A DNA stretch of 64,000 bases from Micromonospora sp. ATCC 39149 (GTDB lineage: Bacteria; Actinomycetota; Actinomycetes; Mycobacteriales; Micromonosporaceae): assembly GCF_000158815.1 (NCBI RefSeq), contig NZ_GG657738.1:992717-1056716 (forward strand). The letters are read 5' to 3'. The number at the start of each line of letters is the position of its first letter. Positions within the stretch are counted from its first letter, which is position 1. Positions 1 to 7,968 of this stretch are shown here, one piece after another. The notes below the pieces were generated by a model. It was not told the origin of the DNA. It saw only the letters and a list, made by a program, of their open reading frames with translations, and did not search any database. The position numbers and the translations under genes were made by a program.

Positions 1-119
1 ACTACCGCTTGCTCGTCAGCGGAGACCCTATCGACGAAACCACGGCAGACCGGGCCGCCGAAGCGGCAGCGGCAGCCGCCCACGCCGGCGTCTACACGTC
101 CCCCAGCGGTCTCACCTGA
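1..119 (+). CDS. C-terminal end of an unidentified protein (5' partial)
   Basis: An open frame enters from the left edge and stops at TGA 117-119, giving about 38 residues. They include an alanine-rich helix-like stretch and end in Ser-Gly-Leu-Thr. Codons are strongly G/C-ending, as expected for a real actinobacterial gene end. Too little is present to name a family. The following 150 bases, up to the GNAT gene, show no feature. Confidence 0.5.
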   Translation, partial: YRLLVSGDPIDETTADRAAEAAAAAAHAGVYTSPSGLT

Positions 120-277
120 CGACACCGCCATCCGCACCTGCTGCCGATCGTGTGCGCCGCCGACAGCCGCATCTTGATCAGGTGCGCGCTCGTGCCGCTG
201 ACCGGGTGCCGTGTTCAGTCACGGTCGTCAGGGCGTACGCCATGTGCGAGTAGCCGAGAGGGTCACCATCGCAGGCC

Positions 278-838
278 CTACGGCGCCGTCCCTTGACGCC
301 ATGTCTCTGCGAGCAGGGCATACGTGTAGCCGTCCAGCCAGCCCAGCTCGGCGTGCCAGGAGTCGCCGACGCCGTGCTGCTCACGACGCATGCCGACCTT
401 CTCGAGGATCCGCACCGAGGGGAGGTTGTCCGCGAAGCAGCCAGCGGTGATCCTTCGCACGCCCAGCCGGTCGAAGGCGTGCGCCACCATCGCGGTGACG
501 GCCTCCGTCGCGTAGCCCTGGCCGCCGTACGCCGGGTCGAAGATGTAACCGAGTTGCGCCTCTGTCCGCGGCGGCATGCCGGGCTGGCCCATGCCGTCGA
601 GCAGTTCGAGCGAGACGGTTCCGATCACCACGCTGTCCAGGGTCACGGCCACGCTGTGGTCGTCGGGATCCTCAGCAGCGCGCCGCCACCTCGCTCGGAA
701 GGACGCAGGGTCGACCTCGGTGCGCAGCAGCCAGCGAGTGACCTCCGGAAGGTTGCGGTACTCCAGGATCCGGTCGACATCCTCGTCACGCACCGGGCGA
801 AGTTCGAGGCGTTCGGTGCGTAAGTTAGTGCTTTCCAC
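278..838 (-). CDS. GNAT family N-acetyltransferase (RimJ/RimL type)
   Basis: Transfers an acetyl group from acetyl-CoA to an amine; the substrate cannot be read from sequence. The fold signature is clear: an N-terminal LRTERLELRP strand, a YIFDPAYGGQGYATEA acetyl-CoA-binding motif (Q/RxxGxG/A type) in the middle, and a late NLPSVRILEKVGMRRE segment that is standard in RimJ/RimL-like enzymes. The start is placed at GTG 838, which begins VESTNLRTERLEL like other family members; an in-frame GTG at 865 would add nine residues. No Shine-Dalgarno is visible, but TAACGT (852-847, minus strand) lies 8 nt before 838, so the mRNA may be leaderless. About 186 aa, normal length. Confidence 0.85.
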   Translation of the reverse strand: MESTNLRTERLELRPVRDEDVDRILEYRNLPEVTRWLLRTEVDPASFRARWRRAAEDPDDHSVAVTLDSVVIGTVSLELLDGMGQPGMPPRTEAQLGYIFDPAYGGQGYATEAVTAMVAHAFDRLGVRRITAGCFADNLPSVRILEKVGMRREQHGVGDSWHAELGWLDGYTYALLAETWRQGTAP

Positions 839-1009
839 GAGGTGAGACGTTAGTGGGTGCACCACGGCGACACGTCCGATTATCCTGCCGCCGCCGGACC
901 CGGTTCACCTAGCAGGAGGCTCGCCCACCACACGCACTGCCATGGCACGGACCGCGCGTCTCGCAGTGCGGCCGACTGTCCTACGGGTGGCGGCGCACCG
1001 AGGTTGATG

Positions 1010-1640
1010 TGCGGTCCGCGGTCGTCGGGCGCAGTGGCGATCGCCGGTGGTGTCCGGGGGCGGCTGGTAGGCCGCGTAGAAGTGGTCCGGTGGTGTCGTC
1101 CGGTAGCAGGAGCCACCCGGCGGCGAGGTCTATGCGGGGTCGCCGGCGCGGAGGTCACCGAAGTCGATCACGCCGCAGAGGGTGCCGTCGGCGGTAGAAC
1201 GTTGGCCGGGTGCAGGTCGGCATGGAGGCATGGCGCCGGGCCGGTCCATCCGGGCGCGGTGACCGCGTCAGCCGGCGCGGACGGCGTCCGGGTCGTTGCT
1301 CAGCCCCGCTCGGTGGCGCAGGCGAGCCCTTGGGTGAACTGGACGGCCTAATCGGCCAGTGGCCCGTGCTCAGGGTGGGTGGCCGCAAGCCGGCCGCGGG
1401 TCCCGCCCACTCCTCGGGCGGAACCGCGTCAGTCGCAGTGTCGCCAGAAACCGCGCCCGGTCGACCGCGAATTGCGTCAGGTCGCCGAAGTTTCGCGTTG
1501 CTCGCGGGCTCGCCGTCGAGCCATTGGGCCACCAAGCAGGGAGCGAAGAACTTTCGTCGGGCCCGCCCATCGCGAGCGGAAACCGGCACGGGCCGGTAGC
1601 CGCGACGCGAGGGCCGGAAGCCACCGGTGTTACTTCTCGA
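1010..1640 (-). pseudogene. decayed aminoglycoside-phosphotransferase-family (APH) gene
   Basis: No frame is open across this stretch, yet three frames read in turn as an APH-type phosphotransferase on the minus strand. First comes LVAQWLDGEPAS followed, after a shift, by DLTQFAVDRARFLATLR (about 1560-1430). Then comes the catalytic-loop remnant LHADLHPANVL (about 1230-1195), normally HGDLHPANVL. Last is the metal-binding GVIDFGDLRAGDPA and a tail like WLLLPDDTT and FYAAYQPPPD (about 1170-1035). The order and spacing match the family, so I read one gene broken by several indels. No N-terminal start survives. Confidence 0.8.
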
Positions 1641-2376
1641 CCGCCAGCGGGTACGGCGAAGCGCTGGGCAGGCGCACCGACATCAGGGCCCCGAGGTCAA
1701 ACGTCCAATAATCCCCGCCCTGGTTCGCACTCGAATCGGCAGGTCAGCCCCGGGCGGGAACTGCGTGGCCAGCAATCGCCGGACGAGGCTGGCATCAATG
1801 CGCCGACGATCCGTCACGGGCCCACCGACACCGCCGCGGCCTCTGCCGGCGAGCGATTTGTCGCCACCCGACGGCGTCCGCCGCGCCGCCGGAAACGCGG
1901 TCGCGCAATTGGCTCCTGGCAGCGTGCGCCGATCAATGCCGAAGCCCTGGGCGCACCGCCCGGCAGTCTTTCGGCGGAGCGCGCCGGCAGGCTCGGCGCA
2001 CCCACGAGAGGCAGCGCCGGGCGGGCGGCGACGGGCCCGCGCCGCCGGCCGCTTCCGGGCCAGACGGGTGAGGTTGCTCACAACCAGCCGGCGGGGCGCG
2101 GCGGGGGCCGTCGCCGGCGCTCGACCGGAATCGTTCGGTGGGCGGGGCGCGTCCGCTCGCCTTTCTTTTCGGTACGGGAATGACCGAATTGTGTACCGGT
2201 GCCGGGGGGTGCCTACCGGAAGAGACGGAACCTCGACATGGTTCTGGTGGCTGAGATGTGGTGGAGTGTTCCCTATGCTGGGCCCCGGGGGGACGAGTGT
2301 TCCAGCTGGTCCGCGGACCACGCCGCGGTTGCAAACTTGGAAAGACCCTGGAAAGGGTGAGGGGGAAAGCACGCCG
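1641..2376. other. 735-base stretch with no supportable gene
   Basis: Long open frames cross this region on both strands, but they are arginine/proline/alanine-rich GC-driven frames without domain-like sequence, and the longest plus-strand frame only runs into the YceI gene. The last ~100 bases are less GC-rich and hold the YceI leader, with GAGGGGGA just before the start codon. Confidence 0.5.
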
Positions 2377-3045
2377 ATGACCGGTTTAGCTACACGATCC
2401 TGGGATGGCATGACCATTCCAGCCGCCGGTACATATCTTCTCGATCCGGCACACAAGCGGATCGGTTTCCTCGCCCGGCACATGATGGTGAGTCCGGTGC
2501 GCGGTGAGTTCGGCGAGGCCACCGCCCGGATTGTCGTGGCGGAGGACCCGTTGGCCTCGTCGGTCACCGCAACGATCCAAACGGCGAGCGTCAGCACGGG
2601 CAATACCGACCGGGACACGCATCTGAGCAGCGCCGATTTTCTCGACGTGGAGAGTTACCCCACGCTGGAGTATCGCAGCACGGGAATCAAATGGCAGTCG
2701 GTCGACGACCCAATTTTCTATTGGGCGCGGTTGCGCAACAGCGGGCTCAGCCGGAGATCGGTGTCGGGCAAGATTCCCAATCCACAGAATCGTACGAGTG
2801 GCAGATTCGTGCTCACCGGCGATTTGACCGTCAAGGGGATCACCCGGCCGATCGACCTTCATGTGGAATTCGGTGGTGCTCGCCGAGATCCGTATGGGCA
2901 GGACATCTTTGGCTTCAGCGCGACGGCCGAAATCGATCGTGAGGACTACGGTCTGCTCTGGAACGTCGTTCTGGAAAGCGGTGGCGTCCTGGTCGGAAAG
3001 AAGGTCCAGATCGAAATCGCCGGCGAGGCTATTCGTCAGCCCTGA
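2377..3045 (+). CDS. YceI family protein with an unusual internal insertion
   Basis: YceI proteins are lipocalin-like beta barrels that bind polyisoprenoid-type ligands. The start ATG 2377 has a strong GAGGGGGA ribosome site about 10 bases upstream, so the much longer open frame back to 1627 is not used. Family hallmarks are TYLLDPAHKRIGFLARHMMVS at residues 19-39, NTDRDTHLSSADFLDVESYPTLEY at 76-99, GDLTVKGITRPIDL at 148-161, and a FSATAEIDREDYGLLWN end. At 222 aa it exceeds the usual 180-200 because residues about 106-142 form an extra segment between two barrel strands. There is no signal peptide, so it is probably cytoplasmic. It stands alone. Confidence 0.85.
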   Translation: MTGLATRSWDGMTIPAAGTYLLDPAHKRIGFLARHMMVSPVRGEFGEATARIVVAEDPLASSVTATIQTASVSTGNTDRDTHLSSADFLDVESYPTLEYRSTGIKWQSVDDPIFYWARLRNSGLSRRSVSGKIPNPQNRTSGRFVLTGDLTVKGITRPIDLHVEFGGARRDPYGQDIFGFSATAEIDREDYGLLWNVVLESGGVLVGKKVQIEIAGEAIRQP

Positions 3046-3235
3046 GCAGCGGAACGTGCCGTAAGAGCGCACCGCGCAGGTCGAGCCAGGCGCCGACCGG
3101 GCCACGGACCAGGCCCGCAGCACCACCTCTTCGCAGCGCGGGCAGCGGGCCACCAGGCCGGGCGCGTGGTCGTACACCCCGTAGGACCGCCACCGGCCCG
3201 GTCCGCCGGCATCCGGCAGTCTCGCACGAGGCCGG
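3041..3235 (-). pseudogene. DUF6510-like zinc-ribbon protein fragment
   Basis: Minus-strand frames read, with shifts, as a DUF6510-type protein: a GPVAVLRGV strand, then YDHAPGLVARCPRCEEVVLR containing the CPRC knuckle, then LVRGPVGAWLDLRG near the C terminus. Family members are about 90 residues with two CxxC knuckles. The N-terminal third, with the first knuckle, is missing, and the 5' end abuts the truncated SDR gene on the other strand. It is a non-functional remnant at a deletion junction. Confidence 0.6.
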
Positions 3236-3239
3236 CGCC

Positions 3240-3785
3240 CGGCAGGACGTGACCGATCCGGTGTCGGTGTCCGCGGTGGCGGCGCGGGAGTACGGGCGGC
3301 TGGACATTCTGGTCAACAACGCGGGCATCCTGCTCGAACGCGGCCAGAAGCCCAGCGCGACGCAGGTCGAGCTGCTGGAACGGACTTACGCCACCAATGT
3401 GTACGCCGTGGTGCGGGTGACCAACGGCCTGCTGCCGCTGATCCGGCAGGCGCCCGCGGGGCGCATCGTCAACGTCTCCAGCGGGCTGGGTTCACTCGCG
3501 CTGACCAGCGACCCGAACGGACCGTACGCACCGTTCCCGCTGCTGGCGTACAACTCGTCGAAGAGCGCGCTCAACGCGGTCACCGTCTCCTACGCCAACG
3601 AGCTGCGGGAAACGGCGATCAAGGTGAACGCCGCCGATCCCGGGTACTGCGCGACCGATCTCAACGGACACGCCGGGTCGCGGACCCCGGCACAGGGCGC
3701 CGCCGTCGCTGTACGGCTCGCGACCCTGCCCGACGACGGCCCGACCGCTGGCTTCTTCAGCGAGGACGGCTCCGAGCCCTGGTAG
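3240..3785 (+). pseudogene. 5'-truncated short-chain dehydrogenase/reductase (SDR)
   Basis: The frame (GTG 3249 is the first possible start) encodes the central and C-terminal parts of a classical SDR. NNAG is in GRLDILVNNAGI, the catalytic Ser is in IVNVSSGLGSL, and the YxxxK pair is in AYNSSKSALNAVTV. The substrate-loop/PGYCATDLN segment and a normal C terminus follow. The N-terminal Rossmann TGxxxGIG segment, about 60-70 residues, is absent, so the product could not bind NAD(P)H. The lost part was replaced by the DUF6510 remnant on the opposite strand. Confidence 0.8.
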
Positions 3786-3865
3786 GGCAGGGACTCGGCA
3801 CGCGCATCCGACGCCGGGGGTCGTCATGGAACCTTGACTTCGGATCTGCCTCGTCGGCCAGATAG

Positions 3866-3910
3866 GGGTGCGTACGGACTGGGGCGCGAACCAGGGAACC
3901 GTACGCACCC
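3866..3910. terminator. 12-bp perfect inverted repeat (terminator-like or operator)
   Basis: GGGTGCGTACGG (3866-3877) is repeated as its exact complement at 3899-3910 with a 21-base spacer. It lies between the SDR fragment and the VOC gene. There is no T run, so it may be a binding site or an RNA hairpin. The rest of 3786-4055 holds nothing recognisable. Confidence 0.4.
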
Positions 3911-4055
3911 GCCTGCTCCGCCGGTGCAGGCAGGCAGTTCGTAGGAGTCATGCAATGCAGGTAGGCCCTGAGATGGGAAGGTGTCTGAAGAGGAGCGAGT
4001 CCGACGGGCGGCCTAGCCAATACGCTGAGCCCCGTCCGCACTATCTGGGAGAGTC

Positions 4056-4451
4056 ATGACAAGTAGGTTCACCGAGTTGACCATTGACTGCCACGACCCG
4101 GAGAGACTCGCGGCCTTCTGGTGTCAGGTCCTGGACTTCAAGGTGATCGACCGGAGCGAGGGCAAGGTCGAGATCGGCTCGTGGGTGCCAACCGTCGAGG
4201 ATGTTCGGGCCCGTCAGATGCCGCCCACCCTGCTGTTCGTCCAGGTACCTGAGGGCAAGACCGTGAAGAACCGGCTTCACCTCGACGTCAGCCCGATCGA
4301 CGGCAGCACCGAGGACGAGGTGACCAGATTACTCGGCCTCGGCGCCACCAAGACGGATGTGGGCCAGGGCTCAGACCGAAACTGGGTGGTCATGGCAGAC
4401 CCCGAGGGCAACGAGTTCGACGTCCTACGCACCCTGGCACCGCAGACTTAG
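4056..4451 (+). CDS. VOC superfamily (glyoxalase-like) protein
   Basis: A 131-aa single-subunit vicinal-oxygen-chelate protein. It opens with the family pattern FTELTIDCHDPERLAAFWCQVLDF, carries KNRLHLDVSP in the middle (second metal-ligand region) and ends in VVMADPEGNEFDVL with the C-terminal glutamate ligand. Such proteins dimerise to form a metal site and include dioxygenases, glyoxalases and antibiotic-binding proteins. The substrate is not predictable, and many members in this subgroup are uncharacterised. ATG 4056 follows GGGAGAG at good spacing. Confidence 0.8.
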   Translation: MTSRFTELTIDCHDPERLAAFWCQVLDFKVIDRSEGKVEIGSWVPTVEDVRARQMPPTLLFVQVPEGKTVKNRLHLDVSPIDGSTEDEVTRLLGLGATKTDVGQGSDRNWVVMADPEGNEFDVLRTLAPQT

Positions 4452-4475
4452 TCCACCGCTGGCGTGGACTTCGAG

Positions 4476-7028
4476 TTACTCGTGCGCGATTGCGTTCAGT
4501 ACGTTGACCCGCGCCGCCCGGATCGCCGGCAGGGTGGCGGCGAACGCGCCGACGATCACGGCGAGTATCAGGTATGTCCCCATCTGCTCCCAGGGGAGTG
4601 CCACTTCGGTGAAGCCCTCCTCCTTCAACGCGCGCACGACGGCCGCGCCCAGCCCGCTGCCGACCGCGAGGCCGAGCAGCGCGCCGAACACCGAGATCAC
4701 CACAGCCTCGACGGTGATCATGCGCATCGCCTGCGCCCGGCGCAGTCCGATCGCCCGGAGCAGGCCGAGCTCGCGGGTGCGTTCGAGGACCGACAGTGCG
4801 AGGGTGTTGACGATGCCCAGGACGGCGATGAGGATCGCCAGCGCCAGCAGGAGCTGGATCATGGCCAGAATGGTGTCGAACTGGCTGCTCTGCTGGGCGA
4901 TGAACGCGCTACGGTCGCCGACGGTGACCTCGGGGCTGTCGGCCAGGAGTGCGTCGATCTGCTTGCGGATCTCGGCGGCGTTGGCGCCCTCGGCGAGGCG
5001 CAGGTACCCGAACGAGGGCTGGGCCACCCGGAAGTCGTGTACCGCTTCGGCGGGCAGGATCCACCCGCCGACCCGGTACACGTCGTCGTCGGCGTAGATG
5101 CCGGCCACGGTCATGGTGCGGACGTCCCCACGGGCAAGCCGAACCTGCAAGGTGCTGCCGGCGCGCAGCCCCAGTTCCGTGGCGCGCTCGGCGTCGACGA
5201 CCACGTGATCGGCCGGCAACGTCGCGAGCGTCCCCTCGATCGTCCGCAACGGCAACATGCGGGTCATGGCCGCCAGGTCGGTGACCACGTTGACCCGGCT
5301 CGGCCTGCCGTTGATCATCGCAATGTCACCGTACTCGCCGACGATCTCGCGTACCCCGCCGATCTGGCGTGCGCGGTCCAGCACCGCAGGGTCGAAGGTC
5401 GGCATCGAGTCGCCCCCGGGCTCACCGGCAATGATCAGATCGGCCTTGACCCGCGTGTCGACCATCTTGGTGAAGCTGGCCGTCGCAGATTCGAGGACGA
5501 CGTGCACCCCGGTGATCAGCGCTAGGCCGACCATGAGGGCGGCGGCGGTGATCGCGGTGCGCTGTGGGTTGCGGGCGGAGTTGAGCCGGCCCAGCCTGCC
5601 CGGTACCGACCAGGAGAACAACAGGCCCAGCACCGACACGATCGGCCGGGCGATCATCGGCGTCAGCAGCGCGATGCCGGTGAAGGTGACCAGCACGCCG
5701 CCGAGGAGCAGCAACAGCGTGGCCTCGCCGCCCTGGCCTGTTAGTCCGATCCCGAGCGCGGTAACGCCGATCGCGGTGATCAGGGCGCCGGCGACGGTGA
5801 GGCGGGTCAGCGGACGGTCCGGCGCCGCGACCTCCCGCAGCGCCGCGACCGGCGGGATACGCGCTGCGCGCAGCGCTGGCAGCAGCGCCGCCACCAGCGT
5901 CACCAGCGTGCCCACCGCGAACGCACTGATGACGGCCGAGGCCGGAATCTCGATCGATTCCACAGGAAGGTCGGCGTTGCCGACGTGCCTGAACACGTAC
6001 GCCAGCAGCGCCCCCACGCCGATGCCCGCACCCAGCCCGAGTACCGAGGCGACGACACCGATGGCCAGCGCCTCGACCAGCACCGACCCGATCATCTGCC
6101 ACCGGCTGGCACCGATGGCCCGCATCAGTGCCAGCTCCTCGACGCGCTGCGCTACGAGGATCGAGAACGTGTTGAGGATCAGGAACGTCCCGACGAACAG
6201 CGCCACTCCGGCGAAGCCGAGCAGCACGTTGTTGAAGAAGCTCAGCGCCTCGCGGAAGCTTTCGGCGGCGGCGTCCTGCAGTTGCTTGCCGGTCTTGACG
6301 TCGTAGGTGTCGCCCAGCGTGGCGGAGAGCCGGTCGCGCAGCACCTCCGGCGCGACGCCTGGCGCGGCCTTGACGACGATGGCGGAGTACACGCCCGTCT
6401 TGCCGAGCATCAGCTCCTGTGCGACCGGCTCGATGAACGACACCTCCTGGGCGCCTCCGATGGTGTCGCGGTTGCCGCTGTAGCCGAAGATCCCGACCAG
6501 GGCGAACGTTTTCTTCGGCTGCAGGGTCAGCACGCCCACCCGGTCACCGACCTCGACCCCGGCGGCCGCGGCCAGGCTCGCGTTGACCGCGATCTCGTCG
6601 GCGGCCCGCGGCGCGCGCCCGGCGCGCAGCTGGCGCAGGTCCGCCGTGCCGCTCCAGCTGGTACCAAGGCGCGACGGCCCCGACGTGGTGACGACCTTGC
6701 CGTTGGAGCCGATGACGCGCGCGCCGCTGACGCTGACAACACCCGTGGCCTTCTCGACGCCGGGGATTGCGCGGACGTTGCCGACGAGCTCCGCCGGCAC
6801 GGTGGCGGAGTTCTCGTCGGGCTCGCCGCCCGCCACCGGCGCCTTGCCGCTGACGGCGACGTCGGTGCCTGAGTACACGCTGGCGGAGAGGTTGTCGAAC
6901 GACGCGGCGAGCGTGCTGGTGAGGACGAACGCGCCGGAGACGAACATGACGCCGAGGACGACGGCCATGCCCGACAGGATCAGCCTCAGCTTTCTGGAGC
7001 GCAGGCTCTTGAGGGTCGCGAGCAGCAC
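4476..7028 (-). CDS. ABC transporter permease, FtsX/MacB type, two FtsX domains
   Basis: 850 aa. Architecture: an N-terminal transmembrane helix (about residues 15-40), a large extracytoplasmic MacB_PCD-like domain, and FtsX core 1 with about three helices (about 265-400, ending LLPALRAARIPPVAALREV). A further helix pair, a second periplasmic-type domain and FtsX core 2 (about 715-845, ending TLPAIRAARVNVLNAIAHE) follow. Duplicated 8-TM FtsX permeases of this kind export lipids, peptides or antibiotics or act as mechanotransmission ABC proteins. The gene starts 2 bp beyond the stop of the ATPase gene, so they form an operon. The divergent two-component genes suggest induction by envelope stress or peptides (inference). 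Confidence 0.92.
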   Translation of the reverse strand: MLLATLKSLRSRKLRLILSGMAVVLGVMFVSGAFVLTSTLAASFDNLSASVYSGTDVAVSGKAPVAGGEPDENSATVPAELVGNVRAIPGVEKATGVVSVSGARVIGSNGKVVTTSGPSRLGTSWSGTADLRQLRAGRAPRAADEIAVNASLAAAAGVEVGDRVGVLTLQPKKTFALVGIFGYSGNRDTIGGAQEVSFIEPVAQELMLGKTGVYSAIVVKAAPGVAPEVLRDRLSATLGDTYDVKTGKQLQDAAAESFREALSFFNNVLLGFAGVALFVGTFLILNTFSILVAQRVEELALMRAIGASRWQMIGSVLVEALAIGVVASVLGLGAGIGVGALLAYVFRHVGNADLPVESIEIPASAVISAFAVGTLVTLVAALLPALRAARIPPVAALREVAAPDRPLTRLTVAGALITAIGVTALGIGLTGQGGEATLLLLLGGVLVTFTGIALLTPMIARPIVSVLGLLFSWSVPGRLGRLNSARNPQRTAITAAALMVGLALITGVHVVLESATASFTKMVDTRVKADLIIAGEPGGDSMPTFDPAVLDRARQIGGVREIVGEYGDIAMINGRPSRVNVVTDLAAMTRMLPLRTIEGTLATLPADHVVVDAERATELGLRAGSTLQVRLARGDVRTMTVAGIYADDDVYRVGGWILPAEAVHDFRVAQPSFGYLRLAEGANAAEIRKQIDALLADSPEVTVGDRSAFIAQQSSQFDTILAMIQLLLALAILIAVLGIVNTLALSVLERTRELGLLRAIGLRRAQAMRMITVEAVVISVFGALLGLAVGSGLGAAVVRALKEEGFTEVALPWEQMGTYLILAVIVGAFAATLPAIRAARVNVLNAIAHE

Positions 7029-7030
7029 GG

Positions 7031-7837
7031 TCAGGCCCTCACTGTCTGGCTGGTGTCGACCGGGTCGGTGTCGAGGCGCCTCATGGTGTTCAGGACGGCG
7101 TCGGCGGTCGGCGCGTAGAGCTCGGCCCGGACCTGCCCGTCGGCGAGGAAGACGACCCGGTCGGCGTAGGAGGCGGCGTTGGGGTCGTGGGTCACCATCA
7201 CGATCGTCTGGCAGTAGTCGCGCACGGAGCGGCGCAGGAAGCCCAGCACCTCGGCGCCCGACCGCGAGTCGAGGTTGCCGGTGGGCTCGTCCGCGAAGAT
7301 CACATCAGGGCGGGCGACAAGGGCGCGGGCACAGGCGACGCGCTGCTGCTGGCCGCCGGAGAGCTGGCTCGGCCGGTGCGACAGCCGGTCGCCGAGGCCC
7401 ACGGTCTCGATGACCTGGGCGAACCAGTCCCGGTCGGGCTTGCGGCCGGCGATCGACAACGGCAGCAGGATGTTCTCCTGCGCCGTCAGGGTCGGCAGCA
7501 GGTTGAACTGCTGGAAGATGAACCCGACCTGGTCGCGGCGCAGCCGGGTCAGCTTGGCGTCGCCGAGTCCGGTGACGAGCATGTCGCCGATGTACACCTC
7601 GCCACGGGTGACGGTGTCGAGACCGGCCAGGCAATGCATCAGCGTCGACTTGCCCGACCCGGACGGTCCCATGATCGCTGTGAACTGGCCGCGGCCAAGA
7701 TCGACACTGACGCCCCGTAACGCCGCCACCTGGGCCTCGCCGCTGCCATAGACCTTCCACACGTCGACGGCTCGCGCCGCGACCGTGGCGTCCTGGCGAA
7801 CCTCCGCGCCGGGTGGCCCAGTTGTCGTGGTTGGCAC
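7031..7837 (-). CDS. ABC transporter ATP-binding protein (LolD/MacB class)
   Basis: 268 aa ATPase that powers the downstream FtsX permease. Walker [10 protein letters not shown] is at residues 57-65, the Q-loop lies in [16 protein letters not shown], the signature is [10 protein letters not shown] and Walker B is [13 protein letters not shown]. The first 20 residues precede the ATPase fold. Start GTG 7837 is supported by GAGGAGGA immediately upstream. It is the first gene of the minus-strand operon and shares a roughly 130-base intergenic region with the histidine kinase gene. Confidence 0.95.
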   Translation of the reverse strand: MPTTTTGPPGAEVRQDATVAARAVDVWKVYGSGEAQVAALRGVSVDLGRGQFTAIMGPSGSGKSTLMHCLAGLDTVTRGEVYIGDMLVTGLGDAKLTRLRRDQVGFIFQQFNLLPTLTAQENILLPLSIAGRKPDRDWFAQVIETVGLGDRLSHRPSQLSGGQQQRVACARALVARPDVIFADEPTGNLDSRSGAEVLGFLRRSVRDYCQTIVMVTHDPNAASYADRVVFLADGQVRAELYAPTADAVLNTMRRLDTDPVDTSQTVRA

Positions 7838-7927
7838 GATTCCTCCTCATGCGGCATTGAACGGTCTGTTGACCCGCCTCATCCAAGCGCTGCCAGCGGC
7901 CAGGCACATTGGCCCGTACCCGAAGCT

Positions 7928-7968
7928 TTGGGGTAGGGCCAGCACTACGACGTACAGTGCTGGCCGTG
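7928..7968 (+). promoter_or_regulatory. histidine-kinase promoter overlapped by a perfect inverted repeat
   Basis: TTGGGG (7928-7933) and TACAGT (7953-7958) make a -35/-10 pair with 19-base spacing. The GTG start at 7966 lies 8 bases after the -10, so the transcript is probably leaderless. GGCCAGCACT (7937-7946) and its exact complement (7956-7965) flank 9 bases and cover the -10 and start point, an ideal repressor or response-regulator site. Confidence 0.5.

Noticed and set aside
1683..2618. Long minus-strand open frame opposite the YceI gene and its upstream region
   Set aside because: Arg/Pro/Ala-rich, no domain-like sequence, overlaps the well-supported YceI gene; a GC-driven shadow frame.
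5257..6306. Large plus-strand frames opposite the FtsX permease
   Set aside because: Composition mirrors the permease on the other strand (Ser/Thr/Arg/Pro-rich); the permease frame has a clear domain structure.
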